Shown here piece after piece: positions 1-9,678 of a DNA stretch of 64,000 nt; position 1 is the stretch's first letter, and each line of letters starts with the position of its first letter. The stretch is taken from positions 124,001 to 188,000 of the forward strand of contig CAWBVA010000012.1 of assembly GCA_963792125.1 (NCBI GenBank), in the 5' to 3' direction. The notes under the pieces were generated by a model. It was not told the origin of the DNA. It saw only the letters and a list, made by a program, of their open reading frames with translations, and made no database searches. The position numbers and the translations under genes are program-made. This stretch comes from Methanocella_A sp963792125. Its GTDB lineage: Archaea; Halobacteriota; Methanocellia; Methanocellales; Methanocellaceae.

Positions 1-2
1 AC

Positions 3-896
3 CTGACAAAGGTCTATGATGGAGTCCGGGCAGTGGACTCGGTTAACCTGACCATCGAGAAGGGCGAGGTCTTCGGGTTCATAGGGCCCAACGGCGCCGG
101 AAAAACGACCACGATCGGCATGATGGTGGGTCTGATCGAGCCGACGGCGGGCAGCTGTTTCATCGATGACATCAACGTCACCAGGAACCCGCTCCAGGCC
201 AAGCGCATCACAGGCTACCTGCCTGATGGTGTGGGATTCTACGGCAACCTTACGGGCAGGCAGAACCTGAAATATTTCTCGCGGTTCTATGGCATGAAGG
301 ATGCAGAAGCCGACGCCAGGATTGCAGGCCTGCTGGACCGGGTTGGACTCGGCAAGGTGGAGAAACCGGTGGGCGCCTATTCGAGAGGCATGAAACAGCG
401 GCTGGGACTGGCCCAGGCGCTGCTCAACGACCCGGAGTACGTGTTCCTGGACGAGCCCACCAATGGCCTGGACCCGGAGGGGGTCATCCAGTTCCGGGAG
501 ATCATCAGGGAACTGGCGGGCAGGGGCAAGACCGTCTTCTTCTCATCGCACATCATCGGGGAGGTGCAGAACGTGTGCCACACCATCGGCATCATCTCGA
601 AGGGGAAGATCGTGGCCCACGGCACACCGGACGAGATCAGACACAGGATGCGCAAGGACAGCGAGTTCACGATCAAGGTCCAGGTGACCGGAGGCCCGAT
701 GCCGAAGCTGATCGACCCCCGCATCGTCAACGTGGTATACAATAACGGGAGCGCGCTCGTGAGCGCGTCCGCCGACATCAGGGAGAACATATCCGAGGAG
801 CTGTTCAAGGGAGGCATCCGCATCAAGGAGCTGACCCTGGTCGAAAAGACCCTGGAGGACCTGTTCCTTGACACTATCTACAGGGGTGAGGCGTAA
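3..896 (+). CDS. ABC transporter ATP-binding protein (5' end outside window)
   Basis: Nucleotide-binding subunit of an ABC-2 type exporter, expected on the cytoplasmic face and powering the permease encoded next. Visible motifs are Walker A (GPNGAGKTTT), the signature region (YSRGMKQRLGLAQAL), Walker B with the catalytic Glu (YVFLDEPTNGLDP) and an H-loop (SSHII). A GTG at 33 could serve as a start, but the frame is open to the window edge and reads LTKVYDGVRAVDSV upstream of it, which is the normal N-terminal beta-strand of this family. The true start therefore lies before base 1. The stop overlaps the permease start by one base (TAATG), indicating translational coupling. The substrate cannot be told from sequence. 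Confidence 0.93.
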   Translation: MTKVYDGVRAVDSVNLTIEKGEVFGFIGPNGAGKTTTIGMMVGLIEPTAGSCFIDDINVTRNPLQAKRITGYLPDGVGFYGNLTGRQNLKYFSRFYGMKDAEADARIAGLLDRVGLGKVEKPVGAYSRGMKQRLGLAQALLNDPEYVFLDEPTNGLDPEGVIQFREIIRELAGRGKTVFFSSHIIGEVQNVCHTIGIISKGKIVAHGTPDEIRHRMRKDSEFTIKVQVTGGPMPKLIDPRIVNVVYNNGSALVSASADIRENISEELFKGGIRIKELTLVEKTLEDLFLDTIYRGEA

Positions 897-2128
897 TGAG
901 ACCGGAGCTAATCGTCGCCGGCAAGGAGTTCAGGGATCACGTCACAAGCAGGCGTTTCATAGTTATCTTCGCCGTCCTGCTGCTGATCTCGGCCTACTCC
1001 ATTGTCACAGGCATGGACCAGTACAACAAGTCGCTGGACATGTACAAGGAAAACCAGCAACAGGACTGGTACCAGCAGCAGATCAAGGACCTCCAGACGC
1101 AGATCCAGACGGCCCAGGCCAACGGGGATTCGCAGGAGCTGATCGACAGCCTGCAGGCCCAGCTCGACTCGATGATAAACCCGTGGATGCCGTCGGTGAT
1201 GTCGGTGTTCTACAACCTGATGCAGATCTTCGTCCTCATCGGCATAGCGCTTGGTATTGCGCTGGGCTTCGACCTGATCACCAGGGAGAAGGAAGAGGGC
1301 TCGCTGAAGTCGCTGCTCTCGCACCCGGTCTACCGGGACTCGGTCATCAACGGCAAGACCATCGGGGCGATCACCGTCCTGGCTACAAGCATGGGCGCGA
1401 TGTTCCTGATCACCATCGCCATCATGCTGTTTTTCGGCGTGATACCGTCAGGCGATGACTTCCTGCGCATTGTAGCGTTCTTCGTCATGGCGATGCTATT
1501 CTGCCTTGCGTTCTTCGCAGTGGCCATGGCGGCGTCCACGCTGGCGAAAAATTCGAGCATGGCCGTGCTCTACGCGCTGGGCATCGTGATGGTACTCTGG
1601 GTGTTCGGGATGTACCAGTGGCAGATCGTGGACCTCATTTCCGGGCCTGCGCCTGAGACCGGCCCGATCATCTATTACAATGGCGCGGAGGGCGACGTCA
1701 TGGTCAAGGGCGCCGTCGCAGGGATATCTGCGTCTGTCAACAGTTCTGATCCGACAGATAGTTCTTCGGCGCCTGATGCCACGCCGGGGACGACAGAGCC
1801 CGCAGTGGATTTGCCGAGGCCAATTATGCCTGGCGGCGGGTCCGACGAGTGGCAGAAGTACTACGAGAAGCGGGAGATGATCAGGAAGGCCGTCGACGCC
1901 ATATCGCCGATCTCGAACTTCCAGAATAACATCGCCACTGCACTGATATCCGATACGACGATCACGCCGTTGCTCGATTCAAAACGGTCGTACTATGGCG
2001 GCACAACCAAGACTACTGTCTGGGACGCGTTAGGATCGGTGTGGGTGAACATCCTGGTGTTGATCGCGGAAATCCTGGCCGCCTTCGCCGTGGCCTATGT
2101 AAAGTTCCTGAGAGCTGATATCCGATGA
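896..2128 (+). CDS. ABC-2 type transporter permease
   Basis: Membrane subunit partnering the preceding ATPase. It has one N-terminal membrane segment (about residues 20-37), a Gln-rich extracytoplasmic loop (about 45-95) that may be coiled coil, and then a block of at least four hydrophobic segments (about 100-255). A Ser/Thr/Pro/Asp-rich loop follows near residues 275-310 and a last membrane segment lies at the C terminus. The motif ITREKEEGSLKSLLSHPV (about 128-145) is typical of the cytoplasmic coupling region of ABC-2/NatB-like permeases. Its ATG overlaps the stop of the ATPase, and its stop overlaps the next ATG (ATGA), so the three genes look like one operon. Substrate unknown. Confidence 0.9.
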   Translation: MRPELIVAGKEFRDHVTSRRFIVIFAVLLLISAYSIVTGMDQYNKSLDMYKENQQQDWYQQQIKDLQTQIQTAQANGDSQELIDSLQAQLDSMINPWMPSVMSVFYNLMQIFVLIGIALGIALGFDLITREKEEGSLKSLLSHPVYRDSVINGKTIGAITVLATSMGAMFLITIAIMLFFGVIPSGDDFLRIVAFFVMAMLFCLAFFAVAMAASTLAKNSSMAVLYALGIVMVLWVFGMYQWQIVDLISGPAPETGPIIYYNGAEGDVMVKGAVAGISASVNSSDPTDSSSAPDATPGTTEPAVDLPRPIMPGGGSDEWQKYYEKREMIRKAVDAISPISNFQNNIATALISDTTITPLLDSKRSYYGGTTKTTVWDALGSVWVNILVLIAEILAAFAVAYVKFLRADIR

Positions 2129-3562
2129 GCCTTAGCAAACATGTGTTACAGATCGCGATCGTCTGCATGGCGCTTTTCTGCCTGCAGCAAGTCGCAGTGA
2201 CGACAGTAACCGCAAACGAATACACCTCTATATACACGGGCCCTGTCGACAACGGCACCCTGAACACATACGAAGGCTGCTTCGTACGGTTTGATACTGG
2301 GGGAAAGCAGCAGTGCCCGCGTAACTATTAACTCCCCGAACCACGACCCGCAGGAAGTGACCATATCGCCCGGGCATTCCACTTACTATTACGACGTGCT
2401 CAAGGTCTATGTATCGGAGATCAACAAGACCTCCGGCAAGATATGGGTCGACATAGCGAAATATACGCCTGACGGAGGTTCCACGCCGACGGCCCAGGGC
2501 ACGAAGCTGACCTGCGAGACGCCCGGGCTGCAGGCCCTGGCCGGGGACATCGTGACCTTCCCCATAACGATACAGAACAACAACGACGAAGACAAGACAT
2601 ACACGCTCTCTGCCTCCAGCGGCACGGGCTGGGCACTGCGGTTCGTATCCGGCGACAAAGGGCTGTACAAGCTGTACGTGCCCAGCAGGTCGTCGAAGAC
2701 GGTAACCCTCGAGGTGAGGACGACGGGCGCCACTGGCATCGGCGAGAAGAAGATCACCGCCAGCGTGGACAGCCAGAGCATCGACGTGTACGTCCTGATT
2801 ACGAGCGTGAACCAGTCGGCGGAAGTGTCTGCGACGGTGTCCTCGAAGATCGCGGCCATCGGCGACAAGATCACCTACGACATAAAGATCAGGAACCTCC
2901 AGACGCAGGAGAATATCTACCGGCTGTCAGCCTCCGGGCTGCCGGAGAACTGGTACTACCGCTTCAAGGAAAGCGCAAGCGGCCAGGAAGAGCTGTCTGA
3001 GACCGTTGTTCCGGCAGGAGGGGAGAAGAACCTGGTAATTGAGATTGTCCCGCCCTATAGCGTAGGCGCCGGCGACTATAACTTCACGGCCACCGTGACC
3101 GAGCCGGGAGGCAACGTGATCAACAAGGACCTGATGCTGCGGCTCAAGAGCGGCGTGGGCATGACCATGCAGAGCTCGAAGCAAGGTTACGAGGCGAAGC
3201 CGGGCCAGACGTTCAACATCGACGTGTTCGTGACCAACAGCGGGAGCGGCACCGCGCTCACCAACCTGTACCTCGAGACTGACGCGCCGGACGGATGGAC
3301 AGTGCAGGTGACGCCCAACAAGACGGCCAGCCTGACCGCGGGCAATACCCAGAAGTTCACCGTCAAAGTGACGCCGCCGGGCAACATCGTCGCCAGCGAC
3401 TATGACATCACCATCAAGGCCATCAGCGACCAGGCCGGAAAGGAGAAAGACTACCGGATAAGTGTTACCGTAGACTCCTACATCCCGTACATCGGCGGAG
3501 CTATTATCCTCTTCGTCGTGGGCGGGCTGGTGCTGGTGTACCGCAAATACGGCCGCCGGTAG
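2125..3562 (+). CDS. NEW3-domain surface membrane protein (frameshifted)
   Basis: Third gene of the ABC operon; its ATG overlaps the permease stop. Residues 1-30 form a signal peptide. After it come about three Ig-like NEW3-type modules, each with a pattern like GDIVTFPITIQNNN...GTGWALRF, GDKITYDIKIRN...LPENWYYRF and GQTFNIDVFVTNSG...DGWTVQV. The C terminus is one membrane helix followed by YRKYGRR, so the body lies outside the cell. The frame shifts at the G5 run at 2299-2303: removing one G joins the signal-peptide frame to the 423-codon downstream frame (reading VRFDTGESSSARVTI). The repaired protein is about 478 aa. NEW3 proteins beside ABC-2 exporters recur in archaea; the partnership is clear from context, the function is not. 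A sequencing indel is the likeliest cause of the shift. Confidence 0.8.
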
Positions 3563-3570
3563 TTTTCGAA

Positions 3571-3850
3571 AGGGTGTCGGGAATAGTTTTAGAAGAGGCT
3601 GTCGGGGAGCCTGTTCCAAAAAGGCTCCCCAGACTCGCGACACTGCCACAAGCCCATTTTATGGGCAATATTCAGGATCGTTTTTGAAGGGGTGCAAGGG
3701 GCAACTTTTTGGCAAAAAGACCCCCATGCGCCTCTCAAAAACTATCGCAATTTGCCCCTTCAGGGCAGGCGTCCGGTGTCGTGACTCAGGGGGCCTTTCT
3801 GGAACAAGGCCCCCGGGAGTCCCTCGAAAACTATCACCCTCCGTGTATCG
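3571..3850 (+). repeat. Intergenic hairpin-rich dispersed repeat, copy A
   Basis: The stretch between 3563 and 3907 holds no credible gene. It contains a string of related hairpin modules: GGGAGCC...GGCTCCC near 3606-3635, a module reading TTTTTGAAGGGGTGCAAGGGG then ACTTTTTGGCAAAAAG near 3682-3722, and GGGGGCC...GGCCCCC near 3789-3814. The same modules in the same order recur at 51403-51560. It is probably a dispersed non-coding repeat that may also terminate transcription after the ABC operon. Confidence 0.7.
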
Positions 3851-3907
3851 ATAAGCGTATATACTGTCAAGGCACTATTCCGGTTATTAGACCTGAGGAG
3901 ACCCGGG

Positions 3908-4906
3908 ATGAAGATTGTTATACCCGCCGCAGGGGCAGGAAAGCGCCTGTACCCGCACACCTATAATAAGCCCAAGCCCATGGTGTTCGTTGCCGGTAAG
4001 CCTATCATCGGCCACATCCTCGACAAAGCAGTCGCCATGAGACCCGAGGAAGTCGTCGTTGTAGTAGGGTATATGAAAGAGCCGCTGATATCGTACGTCA
4101 GCGAGAACTACACGCAGAAGTTCAAGAAGATCACTTTCGTCAGCCAGGACCAGCAACTCGGCCTTGGCCATTCGATCTATGTAGCCCGCGAGGCCGTCGG
4201 CGACAGCCCGATAATGATCGCGCTGGGCGACATGATCTTCAAGGGCGGCTATGAGGAGTTCGTCGAACTGCACCGGCGCAACGGCACGTGCTCGGGCTCC
4301 ATCGGGGTGAAAGACATCGACAACCCGCGGCACTACGGCATCGTATCGCTGGATACGGACGGCCGGGTGAAGAAGCTGGTGGAGAAGCCGAAGCGGACGG
4401 CGTCAAGGCTGGGCATCGCCGGCGTCTACTTCATCGAGGACACGCCTGCCCTCTTTCGGGCACTCGGGCATATCGTGAGTAAGCGGGACGAGGGCGAGGT
4501 CCAGCTGACGGACGGGCTGCAGAGGGCGGTCGAGGCCGGCGCGGACTACCGGACGTTCGAGGTCAACAGCTGGTACGACTGCGGGCGACCCGCGTCGCTG
4601 CTGGAGGTCAACCGGCTCCTGCTGGCCGAGCTGAAGCCCAAATGGAAGCTGGTCGAGCACTCCATCGTCATCGACCCGGTGTCCATCGGCAAAGACGTCT
4701 TGATCGAAAACTCGATCATCGGGCCGAACGTATCGATCTCCGACAACTCGACTATCTGCAACTCCATCGTCGAGGACAGCATCGTCGGGTTTCACTCGGA
4801 GGTCCGGCACATGATGCTGCGGCAGTCCATCATCGGCGACGGGGTCGTGCTCTCGGGAAAGGCCAACGCGCTGAATATCGGCGACTCGTCGACCATAGAA
4901 TTCTAG
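3908..4906 (+). CDS. Sugar-phosphate nucleotidyltransferase with left-handed beta-helix tail
   Basis: Probable NDP-sugar pyrophosphorylase (glucose-1-phosphate thymidylyl/uridylyltransferase class), condensing a sugar 1-phosphate with an NTP. The N-terminal Rossmann-like domain (1-235) opens with PAAGAGKRLYPHTYNKPKPM, the GxGxRL...PKPM nucleotide-binding loop. Other family marks are LGLGHSIYVA, ALGDMIF (metal-binding Asp) and VEKPK. Residues about 245-330 are hexapeptide repeats (SIVIDPVSIGKDVLIENS...), a left-handed beta-helix as in GlmU-like archaeal enzymes; this domain may only oligomerise or may add an acyltransferase activity. Start ATG is preceded by GAGGAG. The next gene follows immediately. 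It supplies activated sugar to the glycan island; sugar and base are not determinable from sequence. Confidence 0.88.
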   Translation: MKIVIPAAGAGKRLYPHTYNKPKPMVFVAGKPIIGHILDKAVAMRPEEVVVVVGYMKEPLISYVSENYTQKFKKITFVSQDQQLGLGHSIYVAREAVGDSPIMIALGDMIFKGGYEEFVELHRRNGTCSGSIGVKDIDNPRHYGIVSLDTDGRVKKLVEKPKRTASRLGIAGVYFIEDTPALFRALGHIVSKRDEGEVQLTDGLQRAVEAGADYRTFEVNSWYDCGRPASLLEVNRLLLAELKPKWKLVEHSIVIDPVSIGKDVLIENSIIGPNVSISDNSTICNSIVEDSIVGFHSEVRHMMLRQSIIGDGVVLSGKANALNIGDSSTIEF

Positions 4907-4915
4907 GTGAAGATC

Positions 4916-5851
4916 ATGCAAACATCACTTGTGGCTGGCGGGTCAGGCTTCATCGGCTCGCACCTCTGTGAGTACCTGCTCGGGAAAGGGGAACGTGTCA
5001 TCGCCGTCGACAACCTTGGCAGCGGCCGGAAAGCTAACATCGAAGGACTTCTCGGCAATGATCGTTTTTCGTTCATCGAGCACGATGTACGCGAGCCACT
5101 GAAGATCGACGGCAATATCGACTTTGTCTATAACCTGGCTTCACGTGCCTCACCCGTGGACTTCGCGACCGAGCCCGTGGAGATCATGATGACCAACAGC
5201 CTGGGCACATATAATCTAATCAACCTGGCGAAGGCGAAAAACGCCAGGTTCCTCATGGCGTCGACGTCGGAATGCTACGGCGACCCCGAGGTCAGCCCCC
5301 AGCCGGAGACCTACTGGGGACACGTGAACCCTAACGGCCCCCGGAGCTGCTATGACGAGAGCAAGCGGTTCTCGGAGGCGCTCACCATGACGTACGTCCG
5401 GCATGAGGGGCTGGACGGCCGCATCATCCGGATTTTCAATACTTATGGGCCGCGCATGCGGCTGGACGACGGCCGGGTGGTCCCGAACTTCGTCACCCAG
5501 GCGCTGGCCGGGAAGCCAATGACCGTGTACGGCGACGGTCTGCAGACGCGCAGCTTCTGCTATGTGTCCGACCTCGTCAGGGGCATATACCTGATGATGC
5601 ACGCCGATACCAGGGGCGAAGTCGTCAACCTCGGCAACCCGGTAGAGATGACCGTGCTGGAGTTCGCAAAGAAGATCAAGGCGATTACTGGCAGCAGTGC
5701 GGAGATCGTATTCAGGCCGTTGCCGGAGAACGACCCCATGCAGCGACGGCCGGACATCAGCAAGGCGAAAAGGCTGCTGGGATGGGAGCCGGAGGTCGGG
5801 CTGGACGAGGGGCTGAAGATGACGATCGAATGGTTCAGGAAAAAAGTTTAA
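4916..5851 (+). CDS. NAD-dependent epimerase/dehydratase, UDP-glucuronate decarboxylase-like
   Basis: Extended short-chain dehydrogenase/reductase acting on a nucleotide sugar, most like UDP-xylose synthase (UDP-glucuronate decarboxylase). It has the NAD-binding GGSGFIGSHL near the N terminus, STSECYGDP, and a catalytic YxxxK in SCYDESKRFSEAL. RIFNTYGPRMRLDDGRVVPNF and RSFCYVSDLVRG are typical of this subfamily. Length (about 311 aa) fits. A GTG at 4907 abuts the previous stop, but the ATG at 4916 sits 5 bases after AGGTGA and begins right at the Rossmann strand, so I prefer it. It is co-transcribed with the nucleotidyltransferase. Specificity is inferred; dTDP-glucose or UDP-glucose epimerase-like activity is the alternative. 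Confidence 0.85.
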   Translation: MQTSLVAGGSGFIGSHLCEYLLGKGERVIAVDNLGSGRKANIEGLLGNDRFSFIEHDVREPLKIDGNIDFVYNLASRASPVDFATEPVEIMMTNSLGTYNLINLAKAKNARFLMASTSECYGDPEVSPQPETYWGHVNPNGPRSCYDESKRFSEALTMTYVRHEGLDGRIIRIFNTYGPRMRLDDGRVVPNFVTQALAGKPMTVYGDGLQTRSFCYVSDLVRGIYLMMHADTRGEVVNLGNPVEMTVLEFAKKIKAITGSSAEIVFRPLPENDPMQRRPDISKAKRLLGWEPEVGLDEGLKMTIEWFRKKV

Positions 5852-5887
5852 CGATGCCTGCCAGCGGCATAAGCAATTTTTGATACC

Positions 5888-6400
5888 TTACAGGAACTTC
5901 TGACTGAACCGTCTCCATCCGCTGCCCTTATCGAGGTGCCACGTCTCGTAGATGGCGGACGCGTTCCCGTCGGTATAACGGTACAGGGCATAGTTTCCGC
6001 TGTGCAGGACTGGTTCCATGGCATTTGTGGATACGAACGGCCCTGCGGCGTCGCGTTTTTCCATGTCATCGCTGGTCAGCACGTAAATTTCGGCCGAACG
6101 GTAGTCGAACCAGGCCACGGATGACACCCACTCGTAAGGCTATAAGGTCGAGTTGTCTGCGAAAGCCACCGGGCGCACGATCACCTGCTCGCCGGAGAGG
6201 TACGTGATGATGTTCGCGTTCCAGTAGCCGGTATACGCGTAGGTGATATTGCCGGCCTGCATATCTGCGATTAACGCATGCTCCTTTGCATTGGGGTGCC
6301 AGTCCAGGCCAGCGGCTGCCGTAATGCCGCCTGCTGCCCCGGCAACCAGCAAAACCGCGATTAGACAGGTGAGCGGGCGGGTATGCGAGTGCATATGCAT
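5888..6400 (-). pseudogene. C-terminal remnant of a membrane glycosyltransferase, with in-frame TAG
   Basis: On the minus strand the frame starts at 6400 (MHMHSHTRPLTCLI, one membrane segment) and runs with clear coding character to a TAG at 6142-6140. It then continues in the same frame (PYEWVSSVAWFDYR...) to 5888. The segment YTGYWNANIITYLSGEQVIV resembles the C-terminal extracellular domain of GT39/PMT-like lipid-linked sugar transferases, but their multi-span N-terminal catalytic half is absent. The TAG is either a point mutation or a sequencing error; no reading-frame change is needed. I take it as a degraded gene fragment beside two other glycosyltransferase remnants. The family call is inference. 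Confidence 0.55.
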
Positions 6401-6477
6401 GTCTGCCTCGCATAAAATTGTCTTAGGGCCCTTCCTGCAGCAGTCGATTACCTATCGCTTGATGCTGCCGGTAATAA

Positions 6478-6897
6478 TTATATCGCCGTTGAGCCGGTCC
6501 CTGGCGATTTGCCTGAATCGGCTCGCCGGATAAGCCAGGGTTTTTTAAACGGGCCTGATTGCATGATATCTGCCGCCATGGCGGGTTTCATGTCATCGTA
6601 CAATGCTGCCCGTTTCGCCTGCTGTTCGAGGGCATCGATATACAGCATAAAGATATATCGCCTGGCTATCCCGGGTAACCGGGCGCTATACTTTCGCAGC
6701 TCTGTGTCATAGAGCCAGCGGTTTATTTTTTTAAGCCCGTGGAAATGATAAAAGATCAACGGCGGATCATCGATCATCAGTTTGCCTTCCTGATGAGCGA
6801 ACGCATAGCGGGCTATGTTCCACGGGGACAGCCCGCCGCACTTGTGCTGAAGGACGGCTACCCCTGGGAAGCGGTCAGGCCATTCATCCAGGTATTT
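6478..6897 (-). pseudogene. C-terminal fragment of a nucleotide-diphospho-sugar glycosyltransferase
   Basis: The ATG at 6777 starts an apparent 99-codon frame, but the same frame is open upstream to a TAA at 6900-6898. It reads YLDEWPDRFPGVAVL, then GGLSPWNIARYAF, then DDPPLIFYHFHGLK. This succession (KYLDeWP, PWNlARY, pLiFyHFhGLK) is the C-terminal third of a known glycosyltransferase type. The catalytic N-terminal part is missing, because at about 6898 the sequence switches to an oppositely oriented GT2 fragment. Likely a rearranged, dead gene. Confidence 0.6.
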
Positions 6898-7387
6898 TTA
6901 TTCCGCAAACCTGTCGCATCCTGGCGGGGCTACTATTTCCTGGTCTGGGCTGCTGATGGGCTCGAAAGTCCACGACCACCAGTGCGGCTTGAAGGGCTTT
7001 AACAAGAAGTCTGTGATGCCCTTGCTGGATATTGTCCATGATAATCACTGGTTCTGGGATACGGAGCTGCTGATGATCTGCCAGAAGTGCAGGTTGCAGA
7101 TAGGCGAGTTCCCGGTCACATGGCTGCACAATGGCGGCAACAACCTTAACGCCTCCAAGGTTAAGGTGTTTAAGGATGCAAAAAATATGGGTATCCGCCG
7201 GATAAAGCTGAAGTACCGTATCGTGATCAAGGGTCTTCCCGGGCATACCGATTTACTGCAAAATGCGCTGATTGCGGACCTGTCAAAGTTAAAAACATTG
7301 AAAGCGACGTTATATATGATTCGATCCCTCGGGCTTGCCCTCATGCATTACTTTTTGGCCCGTATAGCAGCATGCTCATCCCGATAG
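6898..7387 (+). pseudogene. C-terminal fragment of a GT2 (dolichyl-phosphate sugar synthase-like) glycosyltransferase
   Basis: From about 6900 one plus frame reads FRKPVASWRGYYFLVW. A frameshift near 6945-6955 then leads into MGSKVHDHQCGLKGFNKKSV, followed by NHWFWDTELLMICQ and IGEFPVTWLH. The sequence D-x-QCGLKGF ... WFWDTELL ... EFPVTW is diagnostic of the C-terminal half of DPM1-like GT2 enzymes. The N-terminal half with the nucleotide-binding and DxD region is missing. The fragment abuts the opposite-strand remnant at 6897, so the junction is a rearrangement point. Its stop overlaps the end of the convergent GT4 gene by 12 bases. Confidence 0.6.
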
Positions 7388-8498
7388 CGAACGATATACC
7401 GAAATGGTCTCCCTGGCACACTTTTCCCAGGAGAAGCACGCGAGCCGTTCGCGTCCTCTGGCGATCATTTTTTCCCTCAACTCTTCGTCGTAAATAATCC
7501 GGCTAACCGCATCCCGTATCGAGACAGCGTCTTTAGGGTTGAAGTAGGCCGCAGCATCCCCGCCGACTTCGGGTAACGAGCTGGTATTACTCAGGACTGC
7601 AGGACAGTCGCAGGAGAATGCTTCCAGGACCGGAATACCAAATCCCTCGTACAGCGAGGGATATACGAAGGCACGCGCTCCCCGGTACAGGCTGGCCAGC
7701 GCGTCGTCGCTCGCCTGGCGGTATTCTACCTTGCCGTCCAGGCCGTTGTGTTTGAAGAAAGTATTTTCCGGGTCTGAAGAACGGCTTGCCGCCGACACAT
7801 ACCAGACGCAGCCCGGGATCGGCCTTCAGCAGCGGAACAACCGATTCGGTAAAGAAATAAAAATTTTTGTAGAGTGACCGATCGCCTACGAATAAGAGAT
7901 ATTTGTCCGGTAGCCGGTTGTTTGTGGAAGATCTGACATCCCCGGCCGGAAAGAGAGGATTGCCATGGTAAATTACGCTGATCTTTTTTCCATCTATGTC
8001 GTACAGATTCAATAGGTCCTTTTTGGTATTGGCAGATACAGCGACGATATGGGATGCCCGGTCCAACAGCTCTTGTTTCCACGCGATGACCGGGTCGTCC
8101 AGAGGAAAATGTTCCGGGAATATCTCGTGGATCATGTCATGCACGGTAACAACAAGCGGTTTGCTGCCGAGTCGTTTCAGGAAATATGGATCATAATAGG
8201 TGGGGTGAAATACGTCATAATCTCCCCGGGAGACTAACCGCAAGCTTTCCTTTACGTTATGGTAATTGGTGTACCTCTGTAAAATTCTGCCCGGTTGCCT
8301 GTTTTCAATATTTTTTATCCTTAGTTTACCGGGATTCCTTACCATCAGGTCCTTAAGGTAATAATTGCTGGAATATATCGCCGGGAGCTCGTACTGGATG
8401 TTTTTCTGATCGAACTGGCCGAAGAGCATGCTAAAGTATCTCGATATGCCGCCGTATTTCTGGGCTGTAAAGATCTGGTGGTCAAATAGTATTTTCAT
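7376..8498 (-). CDS. GT4 family glycosyltransferase (one frameshift)
   Basis: Retaining GT-B glycosyltransferase, cytoplasmic, probably adding a hexose to a lipid-linked or exported glycan. The N-terminal half begins MKILFDHQIFTAQKYGGISRYF, with DVFHPTYYDPYF and VVTVHDMIHEIFPEHFP; the C-terminal half has VYPSLYEGFGIPVLEAF, the E-x7-E nucleotide-sugar site. Near 7778 the frame shifts by one base: CVGGKPF continues as SDPENTFFKHNGL. A frame upstream of 8498 is open but is the shadow of the neighbouring gene; the ATG at 8498 overlaps that gene's stop (ATGA) and starts with the expected first beta-strand. Function class is secure, the acceptor unknown. Confidence 0.8.
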
Positions 8499-9678
8499 GG
8501 ACAGGCCCTCCGGGTCTTCAGCAAATCCGATGCGAATTCCGAATAGCTCAATGTGAACTTTTCCCTTGTATGATATGACCTGGCGTATTCCCACGATTTT
8601 CTTGACATTGACTGCAAATCTTTTTCAGGCATATTGCTCAATTGCATTATGACAGATTTGACTTCCTGGATAGTAGAATCCTGTAGTGTGAAGCCAAAAT
8701 CCCCGACATCAATCCCCGACTGATAGCTTATGACCGGTATAAGGCCTGCGTGCAAACATTGCACGACACTTCCCGACTGGCCTTCCGATGCCGAAGGGAA
8801 GATGATTCCCACACAGTTATTCACAATATCTAGAAATTCCTGGCTACGGACGTCTACCCAGCCCACGGATTTGATATTTTGAGACTTATACAGCTCGTCA
8901 TAGTAAGCAGTTTCAAAGTCTTTTTCTTGAGCGATTGGCCCACACACGTATAAATGGCAGTCCGGTAATTCGGAAAAAGCTTCCAGGACAATATCCAGCC
9001 CTTTTAATACCAGGCCTGCACTCCCGAACCATAAAAAATTCTTTTTACAGTGGCTAAAGTCTTTATTTTCCGGATAGGGGAACTCCTGGACAGCCGTAAT
9101 ATTAATTTTGCGAATCTCCTTTTTTGAGTAGGCGAATGTGCTCCGGGTAAAATCGTTGCCTATAGCGAGCGCACAGTCAGCATATTCAATACCCCGGCTG
9201 GGTTCGGCAAGCCTGCGGGGCATTAACGTGAAGCCGCGTCTTTTTTGTAACGATAACAGCCTCTCGTATTCCGCTTTATTCTGGAAAAGCCAGTGTGAAC
9301 CGGTTATGTGCAAAATTGTTTTACAGCCCCGATTCAGCAGAGGCGCGAGCCGTTCCATATTGCCGTGAATATCGATGAAAAAATCATAGTTTTTCTTAGG
9401 CCTGAAGGTTTTATTATCCCAGTTGATAACGTCGACTGTATAGCCTAAATCCACCCATATCTTCGCAATCTCGTGGCATTCCCACTGGTTCGAGTGCAAA
9501 TGAGATGATCGCTTGCCCCGGGACAGGAACGGTTGTAATAAATAGGAAATTAATACATTGCCCTTACTTGTGCCATCCGGACGTAAAGTGATTACTTGTG
9601 GGGTAAAATGATTATATACGTTTTTTAGCCAAATTCTTCAGGGTCGATTTTGACAACATTCTCATTTCCCACACTCAT
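8495..9678 (-). CDS. GT4-like glycosyltransferase (frameshift near N terminus)
   Basis: Predicted GT-B fold glycosyltransferase. The clear frame is open from just after a stop near 9640 and includes VITLRPDGTSKGNVLISYLL and SSHLHSNQWECHEIAKIW before the TTG at 9499. The region upstream of that TTG is therefore coding. An ATG at 9678 begins MSVGNENVVKIDPEEF in another frame, and one missing base in the T or A run near 9630 would join the two. The C-terminal domain has NFLWFGSAGLVLKGLDIVLEAF and IIFPSASEGQSGSVVQCLHAG; the E-x7-E motif is atypical. The proposed start overlaps the methyltransferase stop by 17 bases. Acceptor unknown. Confidence 0.7.
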
